Source of the DNA: an uncultured Pelagibacteraceae bacterium
Lineage (GTDB): Bacteria > Pseudomonadota > Alphaproteobacteria > Pelagibacterales > Pelagibacteraceae
Assembly (NCBI GenBank): GCA_902514665.1
Contig: CABXRS010000004.1
Location: 1 to 64,000, forward strand
Reading direction: 5' to 3'
DNA: 64,000 nt
In this document: positions 39,250 through 48,003 of the stretch, piece after piece
Layout: each line of letters opens with the position of its first letter
How positions within the stretch are numbered: position 1 is the stretch's first letter
The notes under the pieces: generated by a model
The model's input: the letters and a program-made list of their open reading frames with translations, nothing else
Database searches by the model: none
Told to the model about the DNA's origin: nothing
Program-made: the position numbers and the translations under genes

Positions 39250-39304
39250 ATTAAGAGTTGAGTTACCAGGTGTCCCAATAAGCTCGAGGACGGCCTAAAA
39301 AATG

Positions 39305-39322
39305 CCACTCATGTTCCAATGA
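39305..39322 (+). repeat. 18-nt repeat copy 2 (ccactcatgttccaatga)
   Basis: Exact match to 38262..38279. Confidence 0.85.
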
Positions 39323-39344
39323 CTAACGGTTACTAGAGCAATAC

Positions 39345-39373
39345 TTGATTGCACTAAAAATAAAATCTATTAT
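39345..39373 (+). promoter_or_regulatory. Possible sigma70-like promoter for intact tRNA-Met
   Basis: TTGATT (39345-39350), 17 nt, TATTAT (39368-39373). Confidence 0.45.
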
Positions 39374-39392
39374 AAATCAACGATAATTACTT

Positions 39393-39469
39393 GGCGGGGT
39401 AGCTCAGTTGGTTAGAGCGCAGGACTCATAAGCCTGAGGTCAGTGGTTCGATCCCACTTCCCGCTACCA
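39393..39469 (+). tRNA. tRNA-Met (CAT anticodon), CCA encoded
   Basis: Manual cloverleaf: acceptor GGCGGGG/TCCCGCT (two G-U), D-arm, anticodon loop CTCATAA, T-arm AGTGG-TTCGATC-CCACT, A73 and CCA. Confidence 0.93.
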
Positions 39470-40189
39470 ACTAAATTTCTTTCTTTTACTTATTATTTGA
39501 TTTAATTTTGAGATATTCATTGTTTGATTTAAAGGTAGTCGTACTTTTTTATTAACTCTAGCTTTTATTATTTCAGGATTATATTTCTTTGCAAATGTAT
39601 AAACTGATCTAGATTTTCCTCCTACATTAATGATACCTTTTTCATTAATTAATAAAGGTAAAATTTTAGCAATTTCTTCTTGAAATATAAAATTAGTTCT
39701 TAAATCAGAAAATGCCTTCTTATAAGGAAAAGGTTTTTCTGTCATTGTTATCCTGAGGATTAGTGAGTTTTTATACATTGCTACAGCACATTCCCCACCA
39801 AGTTTTGATAAACCATAATTATTAAAAGGTTTAACTGGGTCTGTTTCAGAATAATTTCCTTTTTTGCCTTCATAGACATAACCTGTGGAAAAATAAATTA
39901 ATTTTATTTTATATTTTTCACAAATCTTGACCACATTAGATGTTCCAATAATATTTAGATCTATGCTCTTCTGAATATTTTTTTCATGTATGTTCATCGG
40001 TCTAGATAGGCCTGCACAATGAATAATTATTTTGGGTTTAATTTTTTTTATTATTTTTTGCAATGATTTTAAATTCAAAATATTGCATTCACTTTTAGTT
40101 GCAAAATAAAAATTTAAATTCTTACTATAATTTTTTAATTTCTTACAGAACCTACTTTCACCACCAGTTACTAATATTGCTTTATTCAT
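39464..40189 (-). CDS. rfbD: dTDP-4-dehydrorhamnose reductase-like (RmlD substrate-binding family)
   Basis: AILVTGGESRF N-terminus; YFSTGYVYEGKKGNYSETDPVKPFNNYGLSKLGGE; follows rfbC/A/B. Confidence 0.85.
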   Translation of the reverse strand: MNKAILVTGGESRFCKKLKNYSKNLNFYFATKSECNILNLKSLQKIIKKIKPKIIIHCAGLSRPMNIHEKNIQKSIDLNIIGTSNVVKICEKYKIKLIYFSTGYVYEGKKGNYSETDPVKPFNNYGLSKLGGECAVAMYKNSLILRITMTEKPFPYKKAFSDLRTNFIFQEEIAKILPLLINEKGIINVGGKSRSVYTFAKKYNPEIIKARVNKKVRLPLNQTMNISKLNQIISKRKKFSW

Positions 40190-40713
40190 AATTTTCTTTT
40201 TAAAAACTCTGAAAACAACATTGCATTTCTATCTTTTTTTGAAAGGATCTGTCTATTTAATGGCCATTTAATTTTCAAAATTTCATCATTACAATTAATT
40301 GATAATTCACTTTTTTCATTTCTATATTTTGTACAACTATAAATTACATAATTATCTTTATCTAAAGCCTGAAAACCGTGAGCAAAGCCAGGCGGTATGA
40401 ATATCGACGTATAGTTTGCCTCACTTAACACACATCCAAAATATTTACCAAATGATTTTGAGTTAAATCTTAGGTCTACAGCCACGTCATAAATTTTTCC
40501 CTTAACTACACTAACAAACTTTCCTTGTGAATCTTTTGTTTGTAAGTGTAGACCTCTTATTACATTTTTTTTTGAATATGACATGACTTGAAAAGGAAAT
40601 TTATTATTAATCTTATTTTCTCTAATAAGTTCCTCAAAATATCCTCTCTTATCTTTAAATCTATTATGTTTGTATAAAAATAAATCTTTGAAATTCTTTT
40701 TTAAAATTTTCAC
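40186..40713 (-). CDS. rfbC: dTDP-4-dehydrorhamnose 3,5-epimerase
   Basis: HNRFKDKRGYFEEL...VIRGLHLQ...VVKGKIYDVAVDLR...FIPPGFAHGFQAL. Confidence 0.95.
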   Translation of the reverse strand: MKILKKNFKDLFLYKHNRFKDKRGYFEELIRENKINNKFPFQVMSYSKKNVIRGLHLQTKDSQGKFVSVVKGKIYDVAVDLRFNSKSFGKYFGCVLSEANYTSIFIPPGFAHGFQALDKDNYVIYSCTKYRNEKSELSINCNDEILKIKWPLNRQILSKKDRNAMLFSEFLKRKL

Positions 40714-41576
40714 GAAATTATCTTTTTTAAATATTCTGCATAGTTACATCTGCCATAAAACTCTATTGATTTTTTAATATCTTTTTTTTGTATCCATTTG
40801 TTATTTAAAGATATTTCCTCTAAACATGCTATTTTAAAGCCTTGCTGGTTTTCAATTGCTGAGACAAAGTTACTGGTTTTATAAAAATCCTCTATTGATC
40901 CTGTATCTAGCCAAGCTCCACCTCTTCCAATAAGCTCAGCTGATAAGCTGTTTTCCTTCCTATATTCATTCAAAAGGTCAACAATCTCAAGCTCTTTTCT
41001 TCTGGATGGTTTAAGTTTTTTTGCATACTCAATTACTTTGTTATCAAAATAATAAAGTCCAGTAATTGCTAAATTAGAGATGAGCTTTTTTGGTTTTTCA
41101 ACAATTTTTTTGATTTTTTTATCCTCAACAACTGCAACACCAAAATTTTCTGGATTTGTAACTCTATGTAAAACTACTTTAGCACCAGACTCTATTTTTA
41201 CACAATCCTGCAACATTTTTGATAATGACTGACCGTAAAAAAAGTTATCACCAAGTATCATTGCAACTTTATCTTTTTTTATAAATTTTTTTCCCAAAAT
41301 GAACGCATCAGGCAAACCTTTTGGCTTACTTTGTTCTTTATAAGTAATTTTCATACCTAGTCTTTTGCCATCTGGAATAATTTTCTTATATTGATTCAAT
41401 TGACCTTTGTTTACAATAATTAGAATTTCTCTTATTTTAGAAAGCATCAATATAGATAATGGATAAAATATTAATGGTTTGTCATAGATTGGTAGAAGCT
41501 GTTTGTTCACAGCTTTAGTTAATGGGCTCATTCTAGTTCCAATGCCACCAGATAAAATAATTCCTTTTTTAATCAT
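40710..41576 (-). CDS. rfbA: Glucose-1-phosphate thymidylyltransferase
   Basis: KGIILSGGIGTRMSPLTKAVNKQLLPIYDKPLIFYPLS; AWLDTGSIEDF. Confidence 0.96.
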   Translation of the reverse strand: MIKKGIILSGGIGTRMSPLTKAVNKQLLPIYDKPLIFYPLSILMLSKIREILIIVNKGQLNQYKKIIPDGKRLGMKITYKEQSKPKGLPDAFILGKKFIKKDKVAMILGDNFFYGQSLSKMLQDCVKIESGAKVVLHRVTNPENFGVAVVEDKKIKKIVEKPKKLISNLAITGLYYFDNKVIEYAKKLKPSRRKELEIVDLLNEYRKENSLSAELIGRGGAWLDTGSIEDFYKTSNFVSAIENQQGFKIACLEEISLNNKWIQKKDIKKSIEFYGRCNYAEYLKKIIS

Positions 41577-42586
41577 TAGTTACCCAATCTTTTAGTTATA
41601 TCTTTTTTGGAAAGCATTTTATAATAAGCTTTATTTGTTATATACCAATCAAAAGTTAATTTAATCCCTTCTTTAAAAGAAATTTTAGGTTTCCATTTTA
41701 AATTTTTTTTGATTTTGTTGCTATTTAAAGCATACCTTATGTCATGACCAGGTCTATCCTTAACAAAATTTATTTTAACATTCTTTCCTAAACTCAAAAA
41801 TTTTTTCGAAGCACTAATAATCCTGTTAGTTACGTCAATATTTTTTAAATTTTTGTTAGAACCAATATTATAAAACTCTCCAATTTTACCTTTTTTAAAA
41901 ATTTTATACAAAGCCTCACAATGATCCTTAACATATATCCACTCACGAGAATTTTCACCTTTTCCATATATAGGTAATGGCCTATTATTAATAATGTTGT
42001 AAATTAATTTTGGAATTAGTTTTTCAGGATGTTGCCTAGGACCATAATTATTTGAACAATTTGTAACTATTGCTGGTAATTTAAAAGTTTTAATGTAAGA
42101 ACTAACCAAATGATCCGAAGCTGCTTTACTTGCAGCATAAGGTGAACTTGGGTTGTAAGGATAACTTTCTGATGATCTACCTGATAAAATGTCTCCATAA
42201 ACCTCATCTGTTGAAATATGAATTAACCTAGATTTAAATTTTGACGAAAAATTCTTAAAATGCCTTAGTAAATTATATACTCCAACAATATTACTTTGAA
42301 TAAAATTTTCTGGATTATCAATTGATCTATCCACATGTGTTTCAGCAGCTAAGTTAAATACACATAAAGGTCTATATTTAAAAAGGAGTTTATTAAATTT
42401 TTTACTTTTTATGTCACATTTAATAAATTTATATTTTTTTGAGTTTTTAAATTCTCTAGTATTATAAAAATTTGATGAATAAGTAATTTTATCAATATTA
42501 ATAACAAAAAAGTTTTTTTTTATTAAAAAATCTATAAGATTGCTTCCTATAAAACCTAAACCACCAGTAACAATTATTTTTTTCAT
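41576..42586 (-). CDS. rfbB: dTDP-glucose 4,6-dehydratase
   Basis: GGLGFIGSNLIDFL; AAETHVDRSIDNP; STDEVYGD; SSPYAASKAASDHLV; NNYGPRQHPEKLIP. Confidence 0.96.
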   Translation of the reverse strand: MKKIIVTGGLGFIGSNLIDFLIKKNFFVINIDKITYSSNFYNTREFKNSKKYKFIKCDIKSKKFNKLLFKYRPLCVFNLAAETHVDRSIDNPENFIQSNIVGVYNLLRHFKNFSSKFKSRLIHISTDEVYGDILSGRSSESYPYNPSSPYAASKAASDHLVSSYIKTFKLPAIVTNCSNNYGPRQHPEKLIPKLIYNIINNRPLPIYGKGENSREWIYVKDHCEALYKIFKKGKIGEFYNIGSNKNLKNIDVTNRIISASKKFLSLGKNVKINFVKDRPGHDIRYALNSNKIKKNLKWKPKISFKEGIKLTFDWYITNKAYYKMLSKKDITKRLGN

Positions 42587-42644
42587 TAATTTAATTATTT
42601 TTACATTAGTAGAAAGTATTAGTATAGTTGATTAAACTCATCAT

Positions 42645-43535
42645 ATGACAATATCTAGGCAAAATTTATCAATTGTAGTTGTGACATATAAAAGTGAAAA
42701 TGTAATACACGAATGTATAAAATCTATTCCCAGTGATATTGATATTTTAATTGTTGATAATTCAAATGATAATAATTTTAAGCAAAATGTTGAGAAAACT
42801 TATCAAAATGTCCAATGTATTCTTGCTCCAGGTAATTTAGGTATGGGATCAGCAAACAATCTAGGGTTAGAAAAAATTAAAACCGATTATGCTTTCATAA
42901 TTAATCCAGATGTAACTATGGAAAGAAATACAATAGATGAAATTATAAACTCAATAAACGAAATAGGTTCATTCGGTGTTATTGCGCCAATATCAGATAA
43001 ATTAAAATATCCAAATTATCAAGTCAATCAAAATCAAATTTTATTTAAGGAAAAATTAATACCTTTTAAAGTTAATAGTGTTGATGGGTATGCTATGGTT
43101 TTGAATATTAAAAGATTAAATCAATTTCAAGAATTTAAAGATTATAAATATTTTGATGAAAATTTTTTCATGTATCTTGAAAATGATGACCTTTGTAAGA
43201 GAATTAAAAAAGTAAATGAAGAAATATATATTATTCCTAAATCTAAAATAAATCATCTTGGAGGTAGAGCGGTTGATATTAGGTATGAGTATCAAATAGA
43301 AATGTCAAGAAATTGGCATTGGATTTGGTCAAAATTTTATTTTAATAAAAAGCATCATAGTCTTTTTACTGCATTTACAAGTGGACTACCGTCATTCTTC
43401 TCAGCAATAATAAAATTTTTAATATTTTTTTTTATCAATAAAAGAAAAAAAGATATTTATCTTCATAGGATTTTAGGTTTTGTTAATGCATTGATTGGAA
43501 AAAGTTCTTATTTCAGACCAAAAATAAATGATTAA
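42645..43535 (+). CDS. Glycosyltransferase family 2 (rhamnosyltransferase-like)
   Basis: SIVVVTYKSENVIHECIKSI...LGMGSANNLGLE...NPDVTM...FMYLENDDLCKRIK. Confidence 0.92.
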   Translation: MTISRQNLSIVVVTYKSENVIHECIKSIPSDIDILIVDNSNDNNFKQNVEKTYQNVQCILAPGNLGMGSANNLGLEKIKTDYAFIINPDVTMERNTIDEIINSINEIGSFGVIAPISDKLKYPNYQVNQNQILFKEKLIPFKVNSVDGYAMVLNIKRLNQFQEFKDYKYFDENFFMYLENDDLCKRIKKVNEEIYIIPKSKINHLGGRAVDIRYEYQIEMSRNWHWIWSKFYFNKKHHSLFTAFTSGLPSFFSAIIKFLIFFFINKRKKDIYLHRILGFVNALIGKSSYFRPKIND

Positions 43536-44059
43536 TGTCCAGGAAAATTTATTAAATTATCAACTTTATAATTATTTTTTATCAAATTATCTGAACCACC
43601 TAAGTCAAATAAATTGATGACAAATATAAAAGCAGCTACTTTGCCATTTGAAATTTCTACAAGTTTTGCTGCTGCTTCTGCAGTTCCTCCAGTTGCAATT
43701 AAATCATCAATAATTAATACAATGTCATCACTGCCAATAGAGTCTTTGTGTACTTCAATAGTTGCCGTCCCATATTCAAGTTCAAAATCAATTGAATGAA
43801 CCTTTGCAGGTAGTTTATTTTTTTTTCGCAACATAATTAACGGTTTTTTAAGTATATATGAAACTGCAGATGCAAAAATAAATCCTCTTGATTCAATTGC
43901 TGCTATTTTGGTAAATTTAAATTTTTTTGAACGCTCAACAATTTGATTAATAGTTTCAACAAAGGCGTTTTGATCTTTAATCAAAGTTGTAATGTCTCTA
44001 AAAAGAATTCCTTTTTTTGGATAATCTGGTATGGATCTAATGTAATTTTTTAAATTCAT
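43532..44059 (-). CDS. apt: Adenine phosphoribosyltransferase
   Basis: IPDYPKKGILFRDITTLI; AAIESRGFIFA; VLIIDDLIATGGTAEAAAKL. Confidence 0.95.
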   Translation of the reverse strand: MNLKNYIRSIPDYPKKGILFRDITTLIKDQNAFVETINQIVERSKKFKFTKIAAIESRGFIFASAVSYILKKPLIMLRKKNKLPAKVHSIDFELEYGTATIEVHKDSIGSDDIVLIIDDLIATGGTAEAAAKLVEISNGKVAAFIFVINLFDLGGSDNLIKNNYKVDNLINFPGH

Positions 44060-44064
44060 ATATC

Positions 44065-44595
44065 ATGAATAAGTTATTTGTTGCAGCTTTAAAAGAAGAA
44101 ACTCCAAATTTAGATTATTTTCATTATATTGGAGTTGGAAAAATTAATGCTACTTATAATTTATTGAAATTAATTAATAGATTTAAACCTAATCAAGTAA
44201 TAAATTATGGAACCGCTGGTGCAATTAATAAAAAACTATTTGGTATAGTTGAATGTACAAGATTTTATCAAAGAGACATGGATGCAACAGGTCTGTTAGA
44301 CTTACAATTAGGTGAAACTCCTTTTGATAATATTAATGAAATAATTATTTCAGATAAAGGCTTTTCCTGTGGGAGTGGTGATAGTTTTGTAAAAAATAAA
44401 ATTGAAATGGATGTAGATCTGGTTGATATGGAGTCATATGCACTAGCAAAGGTTTGTAAATTAGAGAATATTAAGTTCAGATGTTTTAAGTATTTATCAG
44501 ACAATGCAGATGAAAATGCAACAAATGATTGGATAGAAAATTGTAAAAAAGGTGCAAAACTCTTTCAAAATAAATTAAAAGAATTTGAATTGTAG
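44065..44595 (+). CDS. MTA/SAH-type nucleosidase
   Basis: NYGTAGAINKK...VDMESYALAKVCKLENIKFRCFKYLSDNAD phosphorylase/nucleosidase pattern. Confidence 0.82.
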   Translation: MNKLFVAALKEETPNLDYFHYIGVGKINATYNLLKLINRFKPNQVINYGTAGAINKKLFGIVECTRFYQRDMDATGLLDLQLGETPFDNINEIIISDKGFSCGSGDSFVKNKIEMDVDLVDMESYALAKVCKLENIKFRCFKYLSDNADENATNDWIENCKKGAKLFQNKLKEFEL

Positions 44596-44656
44596 TTTTT
44601 TTAATTGAAAATAAAAGCAATATCTATATCAAGGACTCAATTTCAGGATATAAATA

Positions 44657-45697
44657 ATGACGAAAGTTGGTAAACACATAACTTTAGATATTATAGGAAC
44701 TACTAAAGAATACGATCCTTCAGCTTTTGAAAAAATAATTTATGATATAGCTAAAGCTGCCAAAGTTACAATATTAAATATTTCTAAATATAAATTTCAA
44801 CCCCAAGGTTTTACAATTTTAGCTTTATTAGCAGAAAGCCACATTAGTTTTCATACTTTTCCTGAGAAAGGAATAATTAGTTTTGACTTTTTTACGTGTG
44901 GAAAAATAAATCCATCTGTTGCAGTGAAAATTATTAAAAAGAAATTTGAACATACAAGAATAGTTAAAAAGGAATTTAATAGAGATACAAAGTCTCTTTA
45001 TCCTGATATTTACAGCTCACCAGGTCTACAAAAATCATATGTAGTAAACAATGTCCTAGAAGACTTTAAATCAAAAGCAGGCCAACATATAGAAATTCTA
45101 GAATTGGAGCAATTTGGAAAATCTCTTTTCATTGATGGTGAAATTCAAGTTGCAGCTACCGATGAACATTTGTATAGCTCAACATTTGTAGGAGCAGGTT
45201 TAAATCTTAATAAAAACAATGAGAGAGTAGCTATTATTGGAGGAGGTGATGGAGGAGTTGCCAGAGAATGCATATCAAAAAATTTTAATTTTATTGACTG
45301 GTATGAGCTAGATCCTGAGGTTGTTGATATATGCAATAAACATCTTGAAGATATAGGAAAAAAAGCAACTGAAAAAAATTCAGTTAAGTGTGTATGGGGA
45401 GATGCTTTTGAAAGTATTAAGTCAGTAAATGATGATACTTATGACCATATTTATGTAGATTTAAATGATGATGAATTCTGCATTGATTTAGCATCTAAGA
45501 ATATGGAGTCTTTAATTCGAATTTTAAAACCAAAAGGAGTTATTACAGCCCAAGTTGGTAGCCAAGATAAAAAACCACAACAGGTTGAAAATTGGATGAA
45601 TATTTTTAATCAAAATTTTGGAAACACAAAATTATCAAGAGTTTACATACCAAGTTTTGATTGCTCTTGGAATTTTTCATCTTCTATAAACCATTAA
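44657..45697 (+). CDS. Fused S-adenosylmethionine decarboxylase (SpeD) - spermidine synthase (SpeE)
   Basis: SpeD site LLAESHISFHTFPEKGIISFDFFTCG in the N-terminal third; SpeE motifs LFIDGEIQVAATDEHLYSS, GGGDGGVARE, ELDPEVVDIC in the remainder. Confidence 0.9.
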   Translation: MTKVGKHITLDIIGTTKEYDPSAFEKIIYDIAKAAKVTILNISKYKFQPQGFTILALLAESHISFHTFPEKGIISFDFFTCGKINPSVAVKIIKKKFEHTRIVKKEFNRDTKSLYPDIYSSPGLQKSYVVNNVLEDFKSKAGQHIEILELEQFGKSLFIDGEIQVAATDEHLYSSTFVGAGLNLNKNNERVAIIGGGDGGVARECISKNFNFIDWYELDPEVVDICNKHLEDIGKKATEKNSVKCVWGDAFESIKSVNDDTYDHIYVDLNDDEFCIDLASKNMESLIRILKPKGVITAQVGSQDKKPQQVENWMNIFNQNFGNTKLSRVYIPSFDCSWNFSSSINH

Positions 45698-45756
45698 TTT
45701 TTCTTTTTTATTATTAAAATTTATGAAATAATTATCTCTTAATTAAGGAGAAAATA

Positions 45757-46584
45757 ATGAATAAATTTAAAAAGACTATTTTAACAGTTCTTACATTTCT
45801 TTTTGTTATCGGAAACGTTTATGCTGACAAAATTAAAATAGGAACTGAAGGAGCTTACCCGCCATGGAATTCTAAAGACTCAGCAGGAAATTTGATTGGC
45901 TTTGAAGTCGAATTAGCAAATGAGTTATGCAAAATTATGAAACATGATTGCACTATTGTAGAGCAAGACTGGGATGGAATGATACCAGCTTTAGTCTCAA
46001 GAAAATTTGATGCCATCATGGCTGGAATGTCAATAACTGGTGAGAGAATGAAAACAATAAACTTTTCTCAGGGTTATGCAGATGAAGTTGCATCTTTAGC
46101 TGTTATGAAAGGATCGAAAAACGAAGGCCTTAAAACAATGTCAGCTATAAATTTATCTGACGTAAGTGCTAATGAACAAGCAACACTAGATGTTTTGGGC
46201 AAAGCATTTAAGGGTAAAACTATTGGTGTACAAACAGCAACAATTCATCAAAACTTCTTAGAGTCTGGTTTAATGGGCAATGTAAAAATCAGAACCTACA
46301 AAACTCAAGATGAAGTAAACTTAGATTTATCTGCTGGTAGAATAGATGCAGCACTAGCTGCAGCAGTTGCTTTTACGGATTATGCAGAAAAATCTGGTAA
46401 AGGAGTTATATTAACTGGACCAACATTTGCAGGTGGAGATTTTGGTAATGGTGTTGGTGTAGGTATTAGAAAAGGTGACTCTAAACTTTTAAATGATTTT
46501 AATGCAGCAATTGATAAAGCTAGAGATGATGGCATTATTAGTAAGCTTGCTATAAAACATTTTGGTTTTGACGCCTCTATGTAA
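45757..46584 (+). CDS. ABC amino-acid-type periplasmic binding protein (HisJ/ArgT family)
   Basis: Signal peptide; IGTEGAYPPWNSKDSAGNLIGFEVELANELC...WDGMIPALVSRKFDAIMAGMSIT. Confidence 0.93.
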   Translation: MNKFKKTILTVLTFLFVIGNVYADKIKIGTEGAYPPWNSKDSAGNLIGFEVELANELCKIMKHDCTIVEQDWDGMIPALVSRKFDAIMAGMSITGERMKTINFSQGYADEVASLAVMKGSKNEGLKTMSAINLSDVSANEQATLDVLGKAFKGKTIGVQTATIHQNFLESGLMGNVKIRTYKTQDEVNLDLSAGRIDAALAAAVAFTDYAEKSGKGVILTGPTFAGGDFGNGVGVGIRKGDSKLLNDFNAAIDKARDDGIISKLAIKHFGFDASM

Positions 46585-46594
46585 TAAATTATTT

Positions 46595-46620
46595 ATGGGT
46601 GGCTATAATTAGCCACCTAT
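46595..46620 (+). terminator. Stem-loop between binding protein and permease genes
   Basis: atgggtggct-ataatt-agccacctat, 10-bp stem with one G-U. Confidence 0.6.
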
Positions 46621-46623
46621 ACT

Positions 46624-47316
46624 ATGGAACTTCTATATTTTGGTGATAAAGGTTGGGGAGACGAGTTATTTTTTGCAACATTAATGACAATTGCTGTTTC
46701 AATAACTGCAATGATAATAGGCTTTATATTTGCTGCTTTATTTACTCCATTAAAATTATCTGATAACAAAATTTTAAACACAATTGGTAATGTCTACACT
46801 ACAGTTATTAGAGGTGTACCAGAGCTTCTTGTAATTTATTTATTTTTTTTCGGTGGAAGTGGAGCAATTATGTTTGTTGCCTCAATATTTGGTTATAATG
46901 AGTACATCGAAATTAATGCTTTTTTAACTGGTTCATTTTCAATAGGTATAATTTCGGGAGCATACTCGACTGAAGTATTTAGAGGAGCAATACAATCAAT
47001 TGATATAGGTCAGTTTGAAGCTGCAAAAGTTTTAGGATTTAATAAATATATTTACTTCTTTAAAATTATTTTTCCTCAAATGCTAAGACTATCAATTCCA
47101 AACTTAAGTAACGTTTGGCAAATTACTTTAAAAGATACTTCTTTAATTTCTGTGACTGGACTTGTAGAAATTATGAGACAGTCCTACATTGCGGCAGGCT
47201 CTACAAGAGATCCCTTATTTTTTTATAGTTTTGCAGCAATTTTGTATCTGATGCTCACTTACATCATTATGAAAATTATTAACAGATTAGAGATTAAATA
47301 TAGCAGGGAGTATTAA
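46624..47316 (+). CDS. ABC amino-acid permease (HisQ family)
   Basis: TVIRGVPELLVIYLFFFGG...SGAYSTEVFRGAIQSIDIGQFEAAKVLGF. Confidence 0.92.
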   Translation: MELLYFGDKGWGDELFFATLMTIAVSITAMIIGFIFAALFTPLKLSDNKILNTIGNVYTTVIRGVPELLVIYLFFFGGSGAIMFVASIFGYNEYIEINAFLTGSFSIGIISGAYSTEVFRGAIQSIDIGQFEAAKVLGFNKYIYFFKIIFPQMLRLSIPNLSNVWQITLKDTSLISVTGLVEIMRQSYIAAGSTRDPLFFYSFAAILYLMLTYIIMKIINRLEIKYSREY

Positions 47317-47993
47317 TGGATTTTGATTTAATGTTCACTAGTCTTCCTAAACTTTTAAGTGCAACTGTTGTGACACTAAAATTATTATCTGCATCATTGT
47401 TATTTGGGTTAATCATTGGGCTTTTATTTGCAATATTGCGATTAAATAAAAATATTTTTATTAATAAATTTGCTTATGGGTATTCTTATGTTTTTAGAGG
47501 AACTCCTTTATTAGTTCAAATTTTCATCATTTATTTTGGATTAGGCCAAATTGAATACTTAAGATCAACATTTTTATGGGTTATTTTAAAAGAGCCTTAT
47601 TGGTGTGCAATTATAGCTTTCACTCTAAATACAGGTGCTTATACATCCGAAATATTAAGATCTGCATTTCAAACAATTAAACCTGGAATTATAGAAGCTG
47701 GTAAAAGCCTAGGGATACCAAATAAAATTATTTTTTATAAAATACAAATACCTATTGCTATTAGACAATCTCTTCCAGCTTATGGAAATGAAATAATTTT
47801 AATGATGAAAGGGACTTCATTAGCAAGTACTGTTACCTTAATGGATTTAACTGGTGTTGCCAAATATATTATTTCAACAACTTTTAAACCAATAGAGGTA
47901 TTCATTGTTGCGGGTGGAATTTATTTATTTATGACTTTTATTATCCATAACGTTATAAAATATTTAGAAAAAAAATATAGTTTTTATTCTTAA
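47316..47993 (+). CDS. ABC amino-acid permease (HisM family)
   Basis: YVFRGTPLLVQIFIIYFG...NTGAYTSEILRSAFQTIKPGIIEAGKSLG. Confidence 0.92.
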   Translation: MDFDLMFTSLPKLLSATVVTLKLLSASLLFGLIIGLLFAILRLNKNIFINKFAYGYSYVFRGTPLLVQIFIIYFGLGQIEYLRSTFLWVILKEPYWCAIIAFTLNTGAYTSEILRSAFQTIKPGIIEAGKSLGIPNKIIFYKIQIPIAIRQSLPAYGNEIILMMKGTSLASTVTLMDLTGVAKYIISTTFKPIEVFIVAGGIYLFMTFIIHNVIKYLEKKYSFYS

Positions 47994-48003
47994 AGATAAA
48001 CAA

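Noticed and set aside
38159-43535. Integrative element with integrase
   Set aside because: The duplicated tRNA fragment suggests it, but no integrase, excisionase or transposase gene is present; reported only as a tRNA-linked variable region.
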